Part shown: piece by piece, positions 1 through 11,073 of the stretch | How positions within the stretch are numbered: the first letter of the stretch is position 1 | Layout of the letters: each line of letters opens with the position of its first letter | NCBI RefSeq assembly: GCF_000614125.1 | Contig: NZ_BAKJ01000032.1 | Coordinates: forward strand, 1 to 58,191 | Length of the DNA stretch: 58,191 nt | Source: Bacteroides rodentium JCM 16496 | GTDB lineage: Bacteria > Bacteroidota > Bacteroidia > Bacteroidales > Bacteroidaceae | Direction: 5' to 3' | The notes under the pieces: model-generated | Database searches by the model: none | The model's input: only the letters and a program-made list of their open reading frames with translations | Told to the model about the DNA's origin: nothing | Position numbers and translations under genes: made by a program

Positions 1-86
1 TACAGTTCGGTTAAGGGAAACACTTTGTTCTGTTTAGCAAAACACCTTTTATTTGCTTATTTGCTTTTAAATCAGAATAATTTTAG

Positions 87-94
87 TATTTTTG
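87..94 (+). promoter_or_regulatory. Possible Bacteroides -7 promoter box
   Basis: TATTTTTG matches the Bacteroides -7 consensus TAnnTTTG, 31 bp before the ATG at 126. A TTTG at 60-63 could be the -33 box, but the 23-bp spacing is longer than the usual 19-21. Nothing else is recognisable in bases 1-86. Confidence 0.35.
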
Positions 95-125
95 CCGCAT
101 TATTTATGAAAAACATGACTTTTGT

Positions 126-812
126 ATGAAAAAGCAAGACTTCCTCTTTATTTTTGTTCTGGTGATAATATTCCTGCCATTCTTTGTGAGTGAACCCATT
201 TACGATTGGTATAAGTCTTTCAACGCTGCACATGGCATGGTGATGAGTTTCATTAAATTTGGAATTCTTGCTACACTGGGTGAGATGCTGGGACTTCGCA
301 TCAGTGCCGGAGTCTATAACCGAAAAGGATTTGGCGTACTGCCGCGTGCCGTAGTGTGGGGACTGCTGGGAATGGGTATCAATGCGGCCATGATAATCTT
401 CTCCAAGGGTGTGCCGCAATTCATGGAATATATGGGAATGGCAAATGCCGCCGCCATTATAAACGGAGAATTCTGCCTGGACAAATTATGGATAGCCCTC
501 GCCATTTCAGTTGCCATGAATACCATTTTCGCTCCGGTATTCATGACATTCCATAAGATTACGGATACGCATATCCTGAATTGTGGAGGTTCGCCTCGCA
601 GCCTCCTCACTCCTATCCCGATGACCCGCATCATTACGCATCTGAATTGGGATGCACAATGGAATTTTGTCTTCAAGAAAACAATTCCTTTCTTCTGGTA
701 TCCGGCACACACCATCACATTCCTCCTGCCGGGAGAAATGCGGGTGCTGTTTGCAGCGATATTAGGTGTGGTGCTTGGGGTATTGCTGGCTATTGCGGCT
801 CGGATGAAATAA
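126..812 (+). CDS. Mpv17/PMP22-like integral membrane protein
   Basis: This 228-residue protein is almost entirely hydrophobic, with about five predicted membrane segments (around residues 7-25, 38-60, 75-95, 118-140 and 205-225). Near the C-terminus the run FFWYPAHTITFLLPGEMRVL resembles the signature of the Mpv17/PMP22 family, in which a W-x-x-W/P cluster is followed by a conserved NF-x-x-P-x-x-x-R stretch. It is probably an inner-membrane protein; the substrate, if any, is unknown. It converges on the ABC ATPase gene with a 1-bp gap, so no terminator fits between them. The family call rests on the C-terminal pattern only. Confidence 0.6.
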   Translation: MKKQDFLFIFVLVIIFLPFFVSEPIYDWYKSFNAAHGMVMSFIKFGILATLGEMLGLRISAGVYNRKGFGVLPRAVVWGLLGMGINAAMIIFSKGVPQFMEYMGMANAAAIINGEFCLDKLWIALAISVAMNTIFAPVFMTFHKITDTHILNCGGSPRSLLTPIPMTRIITHLNWDAQWNFVFKKTIPFFWYPAHTITFLLPGEMRVLFAAILGVVLGVLLAIAARMK

Positions 813-813
813 G

Positions 814-1488
814 CTATAAGTTTGCTTCCGTCACCACCTGGCCGTCAAATAGATTGATGATGCGTCCGGCAAATCCGGCATCATGTTGTGAGTGTGTCAC
901 CATGACAATCGTAGTGCCTTCCTTATTCAGTTCATTCAGTAGTTCCATTACCTCTTTTCCGTTCTTTGAATCGAGGTTACCGGTAGGCTCATCGGCAAGT
1001 ATCAGTTTAGGGTTTGATACGACTGCACGGGCGATTGCCACGCGTTGCTGTTGTCCACCGGACAGTTGTTGCGGGAAGTGCTTGCTGCGGTGCATGATTG
1101 CCATACGCTCCATAGCGGTTTCCACCCGGCGCTTGCGTTCGGCGGCAGGGATGCCCATGTAGAGTAGCGGCAGTTCTATGTTCTCGTACACATTCAGTTC
1201 GTCAATCAGGTTGAAGCTTTGGAATACAAAGCCGATGACTCCTTTTCGCAGGTTGGTGCGTTGGGCTTCGGAATATTTGGAAACTTCGGTTCCGTTCAGA
1301 TAATATTCTCCGGATGTAGGGTTGTCCAGCAGGCCGAGGATATTCAATAAAGTGGATTTTCCACAGCCCGAAGGTCCCATGATGGCGACAAACTCACCCT
1401 CTTTCACTTCAATGTTTACGTCGTTCAAAGCCAAAGTCTGTACTTCTTCGGTTTTGAAAATCTTCTGTAAGTTTACGGTCTTAATCAT
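814..1488 (-). CDS. ABC transporter ATP-binding protein (MacB/LolD type)
   Basis: This 224-residue cytoplasmic ATPase has every ABC motif: Walker A GPSGCGKST (residues ~39-47), the Q-loop FVFQSFNL, the signature LSGGQQQRVAIARA, Walker B LILADEPTGNLDS and the switch His in VTHS. Length and the TGNLDS sequence are typical of the MacB/LolD/FtsE group, which drives mechanotransmission rather than substrate passage across the inner membrane. It is the last gene of the efflux operon and the only ATPase for five FtsX-type permeases. It therefore presumably pairs with several of them or with mixed dimers (inference). Confidence 0.93.
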   Translation of the reverse strand: MIKTVNLQKIFKTEEVQTLALNDVNIEVKEGEFVAIMGPSGCGKSTLLNILGLLDNPTSGEYYLNGTEVSKYSEAQRTNLRKGVIGFVFQSFNLIDELNVYENIELPLLYMGIPAAERKRRVETAMERMAIMHRSKHFPQQLSGGQQQRVAIARAVVSNPKLILADEPTGNLDSKNGKEVMELLNELNKEGTTIVMVTHSQHDAGFAGRIINLFDGQVVTEANL

Positions 1489-1525
1489 AATGCTTGGTTT
1501 TTATGGTTTATAAATATTTCATTTC

Positions 1526-3882
1526 TTATTCGGATTTGATGCAGTCAATCGGATTTGCCTTGTTCAGCAAATAGCTTTGAAGACAGACAGTGACAGCAGA
1601 TATTATCCAGACAATGCATAGTGGTAATAGAAAGTCCATGACGGTGAGGGGAGCTTTATAGGCAAACTGTTCACGCCAATGGTGCATGAGCCAATAGACA
1701 ATGGGGACAACAAGAATATATGCAAGTAAAATTTGCAGGCAGAATGGTTTATTCAGTAACAGCACGATTTGTCTGGATGTTGCTCCATGAATCTTGCGAA
1801 TGCTGATTTCGCGGATACGTTGGCGGGTGGCATACCATGAAATACCGAATAGGCCGAAGCTGGTCAAAGCCAGGCCTATCAGAGAATAGGCGATAAGAAG
1901 TTTGGAGAGAGACAATACTTTATCATTGCGTTTCATAAAGTCTTGGTGCATGTCTGTGTATTGAAATACTCCCCCTTCATTCATCTTTTCCCATACTTGG
2001 GCTATTTTGCGCAGTGTCTCTTGTCTGTTGCTTTCATTCAGTTTGATCTGCAGATAGTTGGCACCCGACATGTTCTCAGCGGGTGGAAGGTAAAGTATGG
2101 CCGGGGTGATTTCATTTTCCAACGAGTTGAATGGAAAATCTTCCAATATTCCAGCAATGATGTATAAAGAATCGGCAGACTGGTCAAATTCTTTCAAAGG
2201 TCTTCCGATAGCGTTAGCCCCTGCAGGAATCAGCGTTCTGATATAGCTTTCATTGACCAATGCAGGATAGGCATATTGCTTTTGCAGCTGTTCGGGAACA
2301 TTGCCGGACAATAGCTTGAATCCCATCGTTTCTACCAGATTGGCATCACTATATAGCATTAATAGATAGGAGCTTTTCTCCGTACCGTCGGTTTGTTTGA
2401 TGGATAGTTCACGTATCCATGAGTTCAATATGGAGCCTTGTGACAGAGCGATGGACTCTATTCCTTGTACATGTTTCTCCAGCTCTTCTTTAAGTATCGC
2501 AGCCGGTGTGGCATTGATATCTCCTATTTCAATCCGGTTTTCGTAACAGCAGGCTTGTTCCTTGATGAGATTGATTTGTTCATTGGCAACGAGAGTTGCG
2601 AATATCAGCCTATGGAAATAGAGAACTGAAGAACGACCAGCAGTGCAACGAAACGTTGTTTCTTTTTACCTCCATAAAGTGTCTTGTATTCACTGAATGA
2701 GAGTTGTGAAAGTTTATGGCTGATATACCAGGCGGGTACAATGGCCATAACCAGTACAAAGAGCACCAACAAGGGTAGCATCTGCAAGCTGAAAAAGAAA
2801 TGTACACTTAAATGGGATGCAAATAATCCATTGAAAAAAGACAGACAGTCGTTGATGATAAGTAAAGATAATCCGAATGCCAGTAATACTGTGAGGAATG
2901 CATCACCAAACAGTTGGATGCGGATATCTTTCAGGCTGCTTCCCATCAGTTTCTCCACATGTATCATTTTGAGCTGTTGCAGTACCCGGCTCAGCCCCAT
3001 GTTGGTATAGTTGCAGCAGGCTATGATTAGTACCAATAAGGCGGCAGCAAGGCTGATATACAATAACTGTACGTTACTTTGCTGGATATACGGCAGAGGT
3101 TGCTGTGTATTGCTGTCCGGTGTAGTAAAGTAGATGTCGGATAGAGGGTCGACGTAATATTGTGTCTTTTCCGGAAGCAAGGTAGGAACCTTGTCATGAT
3201 TGATTTTTTCAGCGAATTGTTGGGAATCGGTATTGGAAGTCAGTTTCAAAAGCGTCACTCCACCCCAGAAGTCTTTGCCGTTCCCGGTAATCATATCGAA
3301 TTGGAGCAATGATTGTGACCGTGATTTCAATATGGCTGCCACTTCATAGTTTTGGGTGTCAGTCATGGTTTTTACTTCCAGCAATTCTCTCAATGGATTT
3401 TTATCTCCAAACAGCTTATGTGCAAAGGCTTCACTGAGTGCTACCTTGCCCGGTTGTTCCAGTACTTGCCTTAAACTGCCTGCAATAGAATGATAGTGGA
3501 AGAAATGTTGCAAAGTGGTGTCAGCAGATATAAAGATTATGTCGTGGTAAATCTTTTCTCCATATTTACAGTATTGCGGGGCCATAGAATTGATGCGCAG
3601 GTAGTCTTCCACTTCTGCATACTTTTCTTTCAGCATGGGGGGAATATTGGCTCCGGCATAGGCAACCTTGTTTCCGTCCTGCATCGGATTATCCTGACGC
3701 AGACAGAAAATACGGTGTTTATCCCGATTGCTACTCTCTATATTATAATCATGCACAAAATAGGTGAATAGCAGATTGGTACATGCCAGTCCGATAGCCA
3801 GGCTGACAATAGAGATGAAGAAGAATACTTTGTTTCTCCACCAACTGCGGGTGATTATTTTCAGGATTGCAAGTATGGTCAT
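1526..3882 (-). CDS. MacB/FtsX-type ABC permease 1 (one-base frameshift)
   Basis: The gene encodes a ~785-residue permease once one missing base near 2603-2612 is restored; as given, the frame stops after FSISIG, and the next frame resumes with LIFATLVANEQINLIKEQ, which is the normal family continuation. The layout is an N-terminal membrane anchor (~20-42), a periplasmic MacB-like domain, three FtsX membrane helices (~275-400), a central helix at the frameshift, a second periplasmic domain, and three final helices ending near NPIDCIKSE. An internal TTG at 2428 could be mistaken for a start but has no support. The gene lies 37 bp upstream of the ATPase gene. A single-base deletion error is more likely than a true pseudogene, because sister genes show the same defect. 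Confidence 0.82.
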
Positions 3883-3910
3883 AATTGAGGGATAAATATA
3901 ATATATTCTC

Positions 3911-6309
3911 TTATTCGTTTTTGATTACTTCTGCCGGATTTGTCCTTGCTATTTTCAGAATACGGAAAATAATAGTCAGAGTAGTAATGGCAGCTACGAT
4001 TATGAAGATTGAAATCCAAAATAGCGGGCCGTCATTAAAGAATACGATATACATACTTTTCCATAACTGCAGTATGGCATAACATAAAGGAAATGCTATC
4101 GCTGCCGAGAGTACAAGCTGATAAATATACATACGGGCAAACAATATGATGATTTGTTTTAATCCCGCACCGTTTACCTTACGGATTGCCACTTCCTTTT
4201 GTCTGCGCTCCGTATCCAGCGTGATTGCCGAATAGACTCCTAATAAAGTAATAATCAAACTAACAAGAGAGAAGAATAAAATGATTCCTTTCATATTGTT
4301 TTCTATGGCTTGTGCTTGGTGAATATCTTCCAGCAAGGTCGAAACATGCAATTGTATGCTTGTTGGAAGATATTCTTCCAACATTTTTTTTATGGAGGCT
4401 TTTACTTCTTCTACTTTTCCGGGTACACACTTTAAATAGCAATGACCTACATAATATTTGAAATCACAAGGTAGAAAGACGAATCCCTGGCTCTGATTGT
4501 AAGTGTCAGCTATGAAATCGGAACAAATGCCGCATACCGTGTAGCTATCTTGGTAATTATACAAAGTGGTTCCCAATAATTCCTTCTTTATACGTACAGC
4601 CAATTTATGGTCTGCTATCATGTCTCTATCTGTCTTCAGCGTATGGCCGACAAGAATAGGAATATTCATAAACTCGAAAAAGTTATTTGGAACGTTCATG
4701 ATATTGACTTCAAGGTTACTTTCCCTATTATCTTTCTCTGTCTGCATACTTGTTCCCGAAATACCTTCCAGATAATTTATATCTGTCAGCATTTTGTCTT
4801 TTACGCCCGGATGTTGGCTGATATGCTCTACAAGAGCAAGTTTTTCGTCATTTTTCATGAAACGGTAATCCAAAGGAATACTGATGATTTCAGACTTTTC
4901 TTTTTCTGTCAGTGTGTTGAACAGTGTGGAGCCGGTCTTGTCAGCCTGCAAATATAAAGCTACTGTAAAGACAATGAATAACCAGCAGATGAGAAACTGG
5001 ATGCCTAAAAAACAATTTCGTATCTTCAGTTTGTACTGTTTGGATTTACTCATGTAGATGTTCGACTGAATGGAAACATGTCTCATCCTCCATACTGTAA
5101 ATAGGCAGAGTAATAGGCATAGCAAAATAATGCCTGCCATATATTCCGTCGTTTGTATCAATAACAAGTCCCGCTCAATGATTAATGTGAAATTGAATAA
5201 AGAGAATGAAAGGTGAGGATTAAATATCTCTATCAGACAGAAGGTCAATAGGAAAGCTATGAGCGAAATGATAATGGATTGGGTGAAAAGCAACCAAAAC
5301 AGTTGATTGCCATTACTTCCAGTCACTTTGCGAATGCCGAATTCATGTGAGCGGTTCAGGTAACTCCCCGTCAGGAACTGGAAAAAGTTGAGTAGGCCGG
5401 TCAGCAGAATCAAGAAACCGACAATAAGGGTAATTCCGGCAAAATAAGGAGCAACGGATTTCTCCCGAAAGAGTTTTCCAAAATGCGAGGCTGACACAGC
5501 ATTCTCTTTACCAAATAACATATGCTTCAAGTCTATTGTACGAAAACCAGCTTCAAGTTGGATAGCTGTCTTGCCAGGACGGAGAAGGGCGAAAGTCAGT
5601 CCACCGGTCATACTGTCTCGTCTATTAAATCGCATGAGTCCTTCACTGTCGTTCAAGGTTAACATATCAATTTTTTGGAGAAAGCTATGGCTGGTATTCA
5701 ATGGAATATCCTCTACTACTGCTTGTATGGTATAAACAGTACCTCCTGTTCGTGGTGTGGTATCAGGCGAAGAAAAAAGCCGTTGTATTAGAGTCATCCG
5801 CTTTCCTATCGGGTTCTCTCTGCTACCAAATATCTTTTGTGCCAGAGAGTGTGTCAGTATCACGGCATTGGGAGTTTGCGAAGCTACGCTCCATGAACCT
5901 TGTAGCACTTTCGGAGTAAACACGCTATGGTAAGCTGTATCTACTTCCATGACATATAAGTCTCATAAGGCAGCTCTTTCCCGTCAATAGTTTCCACATT
6001 ATAGCTGCGTGAACGGGGATAGGTAATAAAAGTAAATGCTTCTACCTCATTAAACTGCTGTTGGCGCAAAGTTTCTATCAGTGTGGCGGGAGTTCCGGAC
6101 CATAGTTCTCCTTCTGAATTGTGCATGTTTATATCTGCAATCCGTTCCCAGTGGGTAAAGCACTTGTCGGTAGAATTTATATAACGGCTGCAATAGAGAC
6201 AGATACTGAAACAAAGTATACCTACAGACAGACCGACAATGGAGATGATGTTCTGTGCCTTGTATTTCAGCAGATTCCTGATTGCTATTTTAATGTAATG
6301 CTTTATCAT
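3911..6309 (-). CDS. MacB/FtsX-type ABC permease 2 (one-base frameshift)
   Basis: The gene encodes ~799 residues after restoring one base near 5950-5960. The first 122 residues (MIKHYIKIAIRNLLKYKAQN start, one membrane anchor, the beginning of the periplasmic domain) are in one frame, and the rest, from about MEVDTAYHSVFTPKVL, is in another. It has the duplicated FtsX architecture: periplasmic MacB-like domain, three helices, central helix, second periplasmic domain and three helices. The C-terminal pattern EVAIRKVNGA (cytoplasmic loop) and NPAEVIKNE are family hallmarks. It follows permease 3 after 15 bp. An extra T giving ACTTT would restore E-T-L-Y-V-M-E-V. Confidence 0.82.
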
Positions 6310-6324
6310 ATTATTTATTATGTG

Positions 6325-8639
6325 TTATTCACTTTTGATTACTTCTGCCGGATTCTGTTTTGCGACCTGCCATACTCGCCAGCCAATGCATAATGCTATG
6401 ATGATGGCAATACCTATGAAAATGGTCATATAAATCCAGCTGCTGATAACAGTTTGTTCGACATAATTTTCCAACCATCGTTTCATCAGTATATACCCCA
6501 TTGGAAATGCTATAATAGAAGCAAATATCAATAATGACATATATTCTTTGATAAACATTGTCAGGATGTCTTTAACTGTTGCACCATTTACTTTACGTAC
6601 AGCAATCTCTTTACGTCGGCGTTCACAACTCAGGGTGACTAAAGAGAAAATGCCGAATAGGGTAATTAGAATACATACTATTGATACGAAAAGGAGTAAT
6701 TTTATTAATACTTTTTCTGATTTTAGATATTCTTCATATACCTCTTCTACATTTACGAATTTATATCTTGTATTGGGGTAGAATTGACTGAATAAATTCT
6801 CTATCTCATGTTTTAATTCTTTCCATTTGCCCTCATGGAACTTCACTAATATGTCCCCTTTTCCACCCCAAAAATTCTGAGAAAATCCGTGTTTCCCAAT
6901 CAACATTATTGGCTTTACGGGTATAGTAGGAGCTGTTGTATGAAAGTCTTTTACGATACCAATAATTGTTTTAGTATTTCCTTCACTTAAATAAAGTTTT
7001 TTTCCGATGGGATCAGACATACCTAACTGCTTTACAGCAGCTTCATTTAATATTACTTTATCCGTCTCCTCTTCTTTCATAACTTCTCCCTTAATAAGAT
7101 TAAGATTGTAAAAATCTATAATTTCTTTTCCTTCGATTATACTTTGTATATCAATTCCTTCTGCTCCTTCAATTTTGCCATCCCAATCGTTGATATGCAA
7201 ACTTAAACCGATTGTGCGTGGAAGGAGCCCGTGATGTCCTTTCAGAACTTCATAGGTACAAGAGATTTGAGCTACCTTTTCTGATATTTCGTCATAGTTG
7301 TCATGAGGATAAATAAAAGAAAAAGCTGCAATATTATGACGCTCCCATCCTAAATCTGTATGAGTGAGGTGATACATCTGTTTCAACAGAACACTCATAC
7401 AAAAGAGAAAGAGTATACTTATAAATATCTGAAACAGTATACTACATCGATAAATAAAGAAACGTTTGTCTCTTTTCTGTTTTATTGTACGACGTAGTGT
7501 AAAGGGAAGTAATAGAATAAGTAACAATAATAAAAGGCTAATAAAATATAGCAGTGATTCATAATAGATATTGCCTATAATGCCGGACATTTCTCTGAAT
7601 GTAGGTAAACTAATCTCTATCAATACCATGCCTATTATTCCTGCAAGCAAAATCATGGTACTATACTCAACTATGAGAAGTGTAAAAATTCCTCCGATAG
7701 ATGAACCGCATATTCGTCTTAATTCCAGTTCTTTATTACGAATATTTATACGGGTTATAAACAAAGAAAGATAATTGAAAAGAGAACATGTAATGACCAA
7801 TCCACCTATGATGGAGAAAAATATCAGATATTGGAATTTGATGGACTTCGTCTCATTAATTTCAGAATAATGATATTTGGTGAGAGGTATTAGTCTGACA
7901 TCTTCAAAAAGGTAATGAGGGTCGCGTGAATCTTTTTTGTACTCGCTGGCATTAAGTTTTACTTGGAAGTTTTCGACTGAACTACCTTTTTTCAGTTTTG
8001 TACAAATTTGAAAACTTCCATAATCCCAACTATCCAGCCATTGATGGAAGTAAGCCCCTTGCCCCCAACAACCGAAAGTAAGATTGCTATGTTTTAGTCC
8101 TTCTAATATGGCTCCAATGGTTACAATATTGTCTGCAATAGTCAATTCTTTGCCTAATACATCAATATTTCCGAAGAGCTTCATTGCAATGTCTTTTGTT
8201 AAAGCTATCTGTGAATCGTTATGTAAAAAGTCCATGTTTCCTGCAAGAAGAGTGATTCCAAACATTTTTATAAAACATGAATCAGCCAGTAGCATAGGTG
8301 TTTTTATAGTAGGACTACCTTCAAGTCTTAGTTCATTATCATTCCATATCATGTATGCACAAGCATCTTCTACTTCCGGAAAGTTTTTTTTCAAAAGATT
8401 GGATGTTGGATAAGGCATTCCGACTGAATAGCCATATCATTAAGAGCATTATTGTTATAAAGTAAATATAATCTATCTGCATCCTTATGATAATTATCGT
8501 ATGTCATTTCATAACGAATCCACATTGCTGACAACGCGAAGCAAGTAAAGCCGATTGCAAGCCCAATGATACTGATAAAACTCTGTGTCTTGTATTTCAG
8601 CAGATTTCTGATTGCTATTTTTAGATAATGTTGTAACAT
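6325..8639 (-). CDS. MacB/FtsX-type ABC permease 3 (one-base frameshift)
   Basis: The gene encodes ~771 residues once one base is added next to the CC at 8420-8421. The 82-residue first part ends in AIQS, and the other frame continues with MPYPTSNLLKKNFPEVEDAC; adding a G gives QSGMPYPTS. It has the same duplicated FtsX fold as its neighbours, with REIAVRKVNGA-like cytoplasmic loops (KEIAVRKVNGATVKD near the C-terminus) and the ending NPAEVIKSE. Its coding sequence is visibly more AT-rich than the adaptor and TolC genes of the same operon, which may point to a different origin or weaker codon selection within the permease array. Confidence 0.82.
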
Positions 8640-8653
8640 AATGTATGTGTTTA

Positions 8654-11041
8654 TTATTCGGTTTTCATGATTTGTGCCGGATTGATATTTGCTGCCTTAC
8701 GGATTTGCCAAAACAGTGTACCCAACGAAATGAATGTAACGACAGCCAGACCGATAGCAAATATTCCGATAGATAGAGACGCTTTTACTGTAAACTCTTT
8801 TGTATACTCATTTATGATATAATAAGCAAGAGGAACAGCTAAAAGGAAAGCAATGCCCAATGCTATTATATATTTTCGGAAAAGTAAAGGGTAAAGGTCA
8901 CTTAGTTGTGCACCATTAATCTTACGAATGCTGATTTCTCGATAGCGTTGTCTGATGTCAAACAATGAAATGCCAAACAGCCCGAGGCAGGAGATGGCAA
9001 TGGTTGTGCAGGAAAATATGGAATAGATAGTGGCCACTTGTTTGTCTTTTTGATAAATCGCTTTCACGTTGTCTTCTAGCAACGAATATTCGAATGTATC
9101 ACTACCATAAATTCTGTATTCCAAGTCGCGAAGAAACTTCAGTAAATCGTTTAACCGTCCCGGAGTGTAACTTATCTGAAAAAGATCACCGCTTTGAATC
9201 GGATAGATTTCAAAGATGGTAGGCTGTATGCCGGAACAGAGATGTCCGTTGTAATAATCTTCCACTATGGCTGAGATAGGAATCATGGCCGCATCCGTGC
9301 TATTCCTTTCCTTGTAGTCCTCTATAATCATGGCACCATCTAAATTGTCATAGTGCAATGCCTTTAGTGCCGAACGATTGACAGCAATTGTTTTTTTTCT
9401 ATCATTCTCATTACTTTCATATTCCGGCATATCCCCTTCCACGACCTTGATGCCGTATAGTTTAAAGAAATCTGGCGAAACGTACTCGTGTTTCAATGTC
9501 GCCTTTTCTCCTTTGCTGTTTTGGTAGGTGACATTGAAGGAAGGCGAAAGTATATTTTCGTAATTGGAATACCAGCATTCTATGAAAGGACATTGGGACA
9601 AGGCGCTTCCGATTTCTTGCCTGCGTTTGCGCTGTGCTTTGCGGGCATCCATGCCTCTGTAAGTATTCATATCGCTGGATTCATATATCAATTTGGCTAT
9701 CAGTATATTTTCTGTGCGAAATCCCGGATTGGTATGGAGCAATACGGACAGTTGCTTGTTGAAGTATAACGAAAGTGTTATCAATAAAAAAGTAAGTATA
9801 TACTGTACAGATAAGAATATCATGCGGATTCGTACAGAACGAAAACTTGTACTGATATTGCGGATAGAAACCGTAGGCGGTGTGCAACTATACTTTATAA
9901 ACGGAAAGAGCGAAGTCAACAGCGGTAACATCATTACTATTGTCAATGACAGCCATACATCGAAAGATGTGTATGGGAAAGGAGCGTTGAGCAACTTTGC
10001 AATAGGTATGGATGTGATTTCTATAATAAACCAAGCTATCAATAATGCAAGGCAGGCTATCAGGAAATTCTCTGTCCATATCTGGAGAAACAGTGTGCCT
10101 CTGCTCAGGCCAAAGACTTTCTTGATGCCATATTCTTTGCTGCGCATCATCATGAATATCAGGTAGATGTTTACAAAATTGATAATTCCTACCAATAACA
10201 AAAGCGCACAGACACCCGAAAGGATATAAATATGGGAAGAGTTGCCGGAAGATAACATCATAGGGCATTCTGCTGATTCTACGATTGCATCGTTCCAATA
10301 GATGTCGCCCACGGGGATAAAAGAAAATGTATATTGCCTGTTGTCATATTCCCTATAATTGGGATTTACCCACCGGGGATGGCTGCCTATTTCATTCATT
10401 AGGTCGATGCTGACTCCCGGCATGAATTTGACGAACTCTATAGGGAGGCGTTCCCAACGCCGGGTCAAAGAAGAGGAAAGAACGACATCGAACTGCAGGG
10501 ATGTTTTGTTGTGCGGAACAGCCAGCACGCCCGATATTGTGACATCCATTCCATTTGTATAGCGCAGCACCTTCCCTATCGGATTTTCTTTTCCAAAGAG
10601 CTTTTTGGCGTAAGAATCTGTCAACAAAGCCGACTCGGGAGCATTGAGCGAAGCACTTCCTCGAACTACTTGATAAGGAAATAATTGGAAGAAACAACTG
10701 TCTGCCACCAATACTCGGGCAGAATAGCGATTATAATCGTAAACTACATAATCTTTTTCCAATAAGATGATTGAAGTCTGCTTGTCAATGTTGCGTTTGT
10801 CTATATAGATACTGTCTTTTACATGCGAAACATATCCCAGATGCCGGTTTCCTTCCATGTCTTGCACCACTCCATAGACATGCTCCCGGTCTATGCAATG
10901 TGTGTCCACTGTCATTTCCCTATGAATATATCGCATCAGTATGATGCAGCAGGCAAGGCTGAAAGCCAGTCCCAGCAGATTGATAATCGTATATGATTTG
11001 GAGCGCATCAGGAAGCGCCAAGCATATTTTAGTATTTTCAT
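8654..11041 (-). CDS. MacB/FtsX-type ABC permease 4 (intact)
   Basis: At 795 residues this is the only one of the five permeases with an unbroken frame. It has an N-terminal anchor (~18-38), a periplasmic MacB-like domain (~45-270), FtsX helices (~280-400), a central helix (~418-440), a second periplasmic domain and a three-helix C-terminal block with the loop REISIRKINGA, ending NPAQIMKTE. Its N-terminus (MKILKYAWRFLMRSKSYTII) differs from the KIAIRNLLKYK type of permeases 2 and 3 and is closer to permease 5. The array is therefore at least two subfamilies rather than simple recent duplicates. Confidence 0.9.
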   Translation of the reverse strand: MKILKYAWRFLMRSKSYTIINLLGLAFSLACCIILMRYIHREMTVDTHCIDREHVYGVVQDMEGNRHLGYVSHVKDSIYIDKRNIDKQTSIILLEKDYVVYDYNRYSARVLVADSCFFQLFPYQVVRGSASLNAPESALLTDSYAKKLFGKENPIGKVLRYTNGMDVTISGVLAVPHNKTSLQFDVVLSSSLTRRWERLPIEFVKFMPGVSIDLMNEIGSHPRWVNPNYREYDNRQYTFSFIPVGDIYWNDAIVESAECPMMLSSGNSSHIYILSGVCALLLLVGIINFVNIYLIFMMMRSKEYGIKKVFGLSRGTLFLQIWTENFLIACLALLIAWFIIEITSIPIAKLLNAPFPYTSFDVWLSLTIVMMLPLLTSLFPFIKYSCTPPTVSIRNISTSFRSVRIRMIFLSVQYILTFLLITLSLYFNKQLSVLLHTNPGFRTENILIAKLIYESSDMNTYRGMDARKAQRKRRQEIGSALSQCPFIECWYSNYENILSPSFNVTYQNSKGEKATLKHEYVSPDFFKLYGIKVVEGDMPEYESNENDRKKTIAVNRSALKALHYDNLDGAMIIEDYKERNSTDAAMIPISAIVEDYYNGHLCSGIQPTIFEIYPIQSGDLFQISYTPGRLNDLLKFLRDLEYRIYGSDTFEYSLLEDNVKAIYQKDKQVATIYSIFSCTTIAISCLGLFGISLFDIRQRYREISIRKINGAQLSDLYPLLFRKYIIALGIAFLLAVPLAYYIINEYTKEFTVKASLSIGIFAIGLAVVTFISLGTLFWQIRKAANINPAQIMKTE

Positions 11042-11073
11042 TATATGTCAAATTTATAATTTCTATGTATCTT

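Noticed and set aside
2605..3882. Permease 1 as a genuine truncated pseudogene
   Set aside because: The downstream frame continues the family sequence exactly, and the same one-base defect recurs in unrelated core genes, so an error is the simpler explanation.
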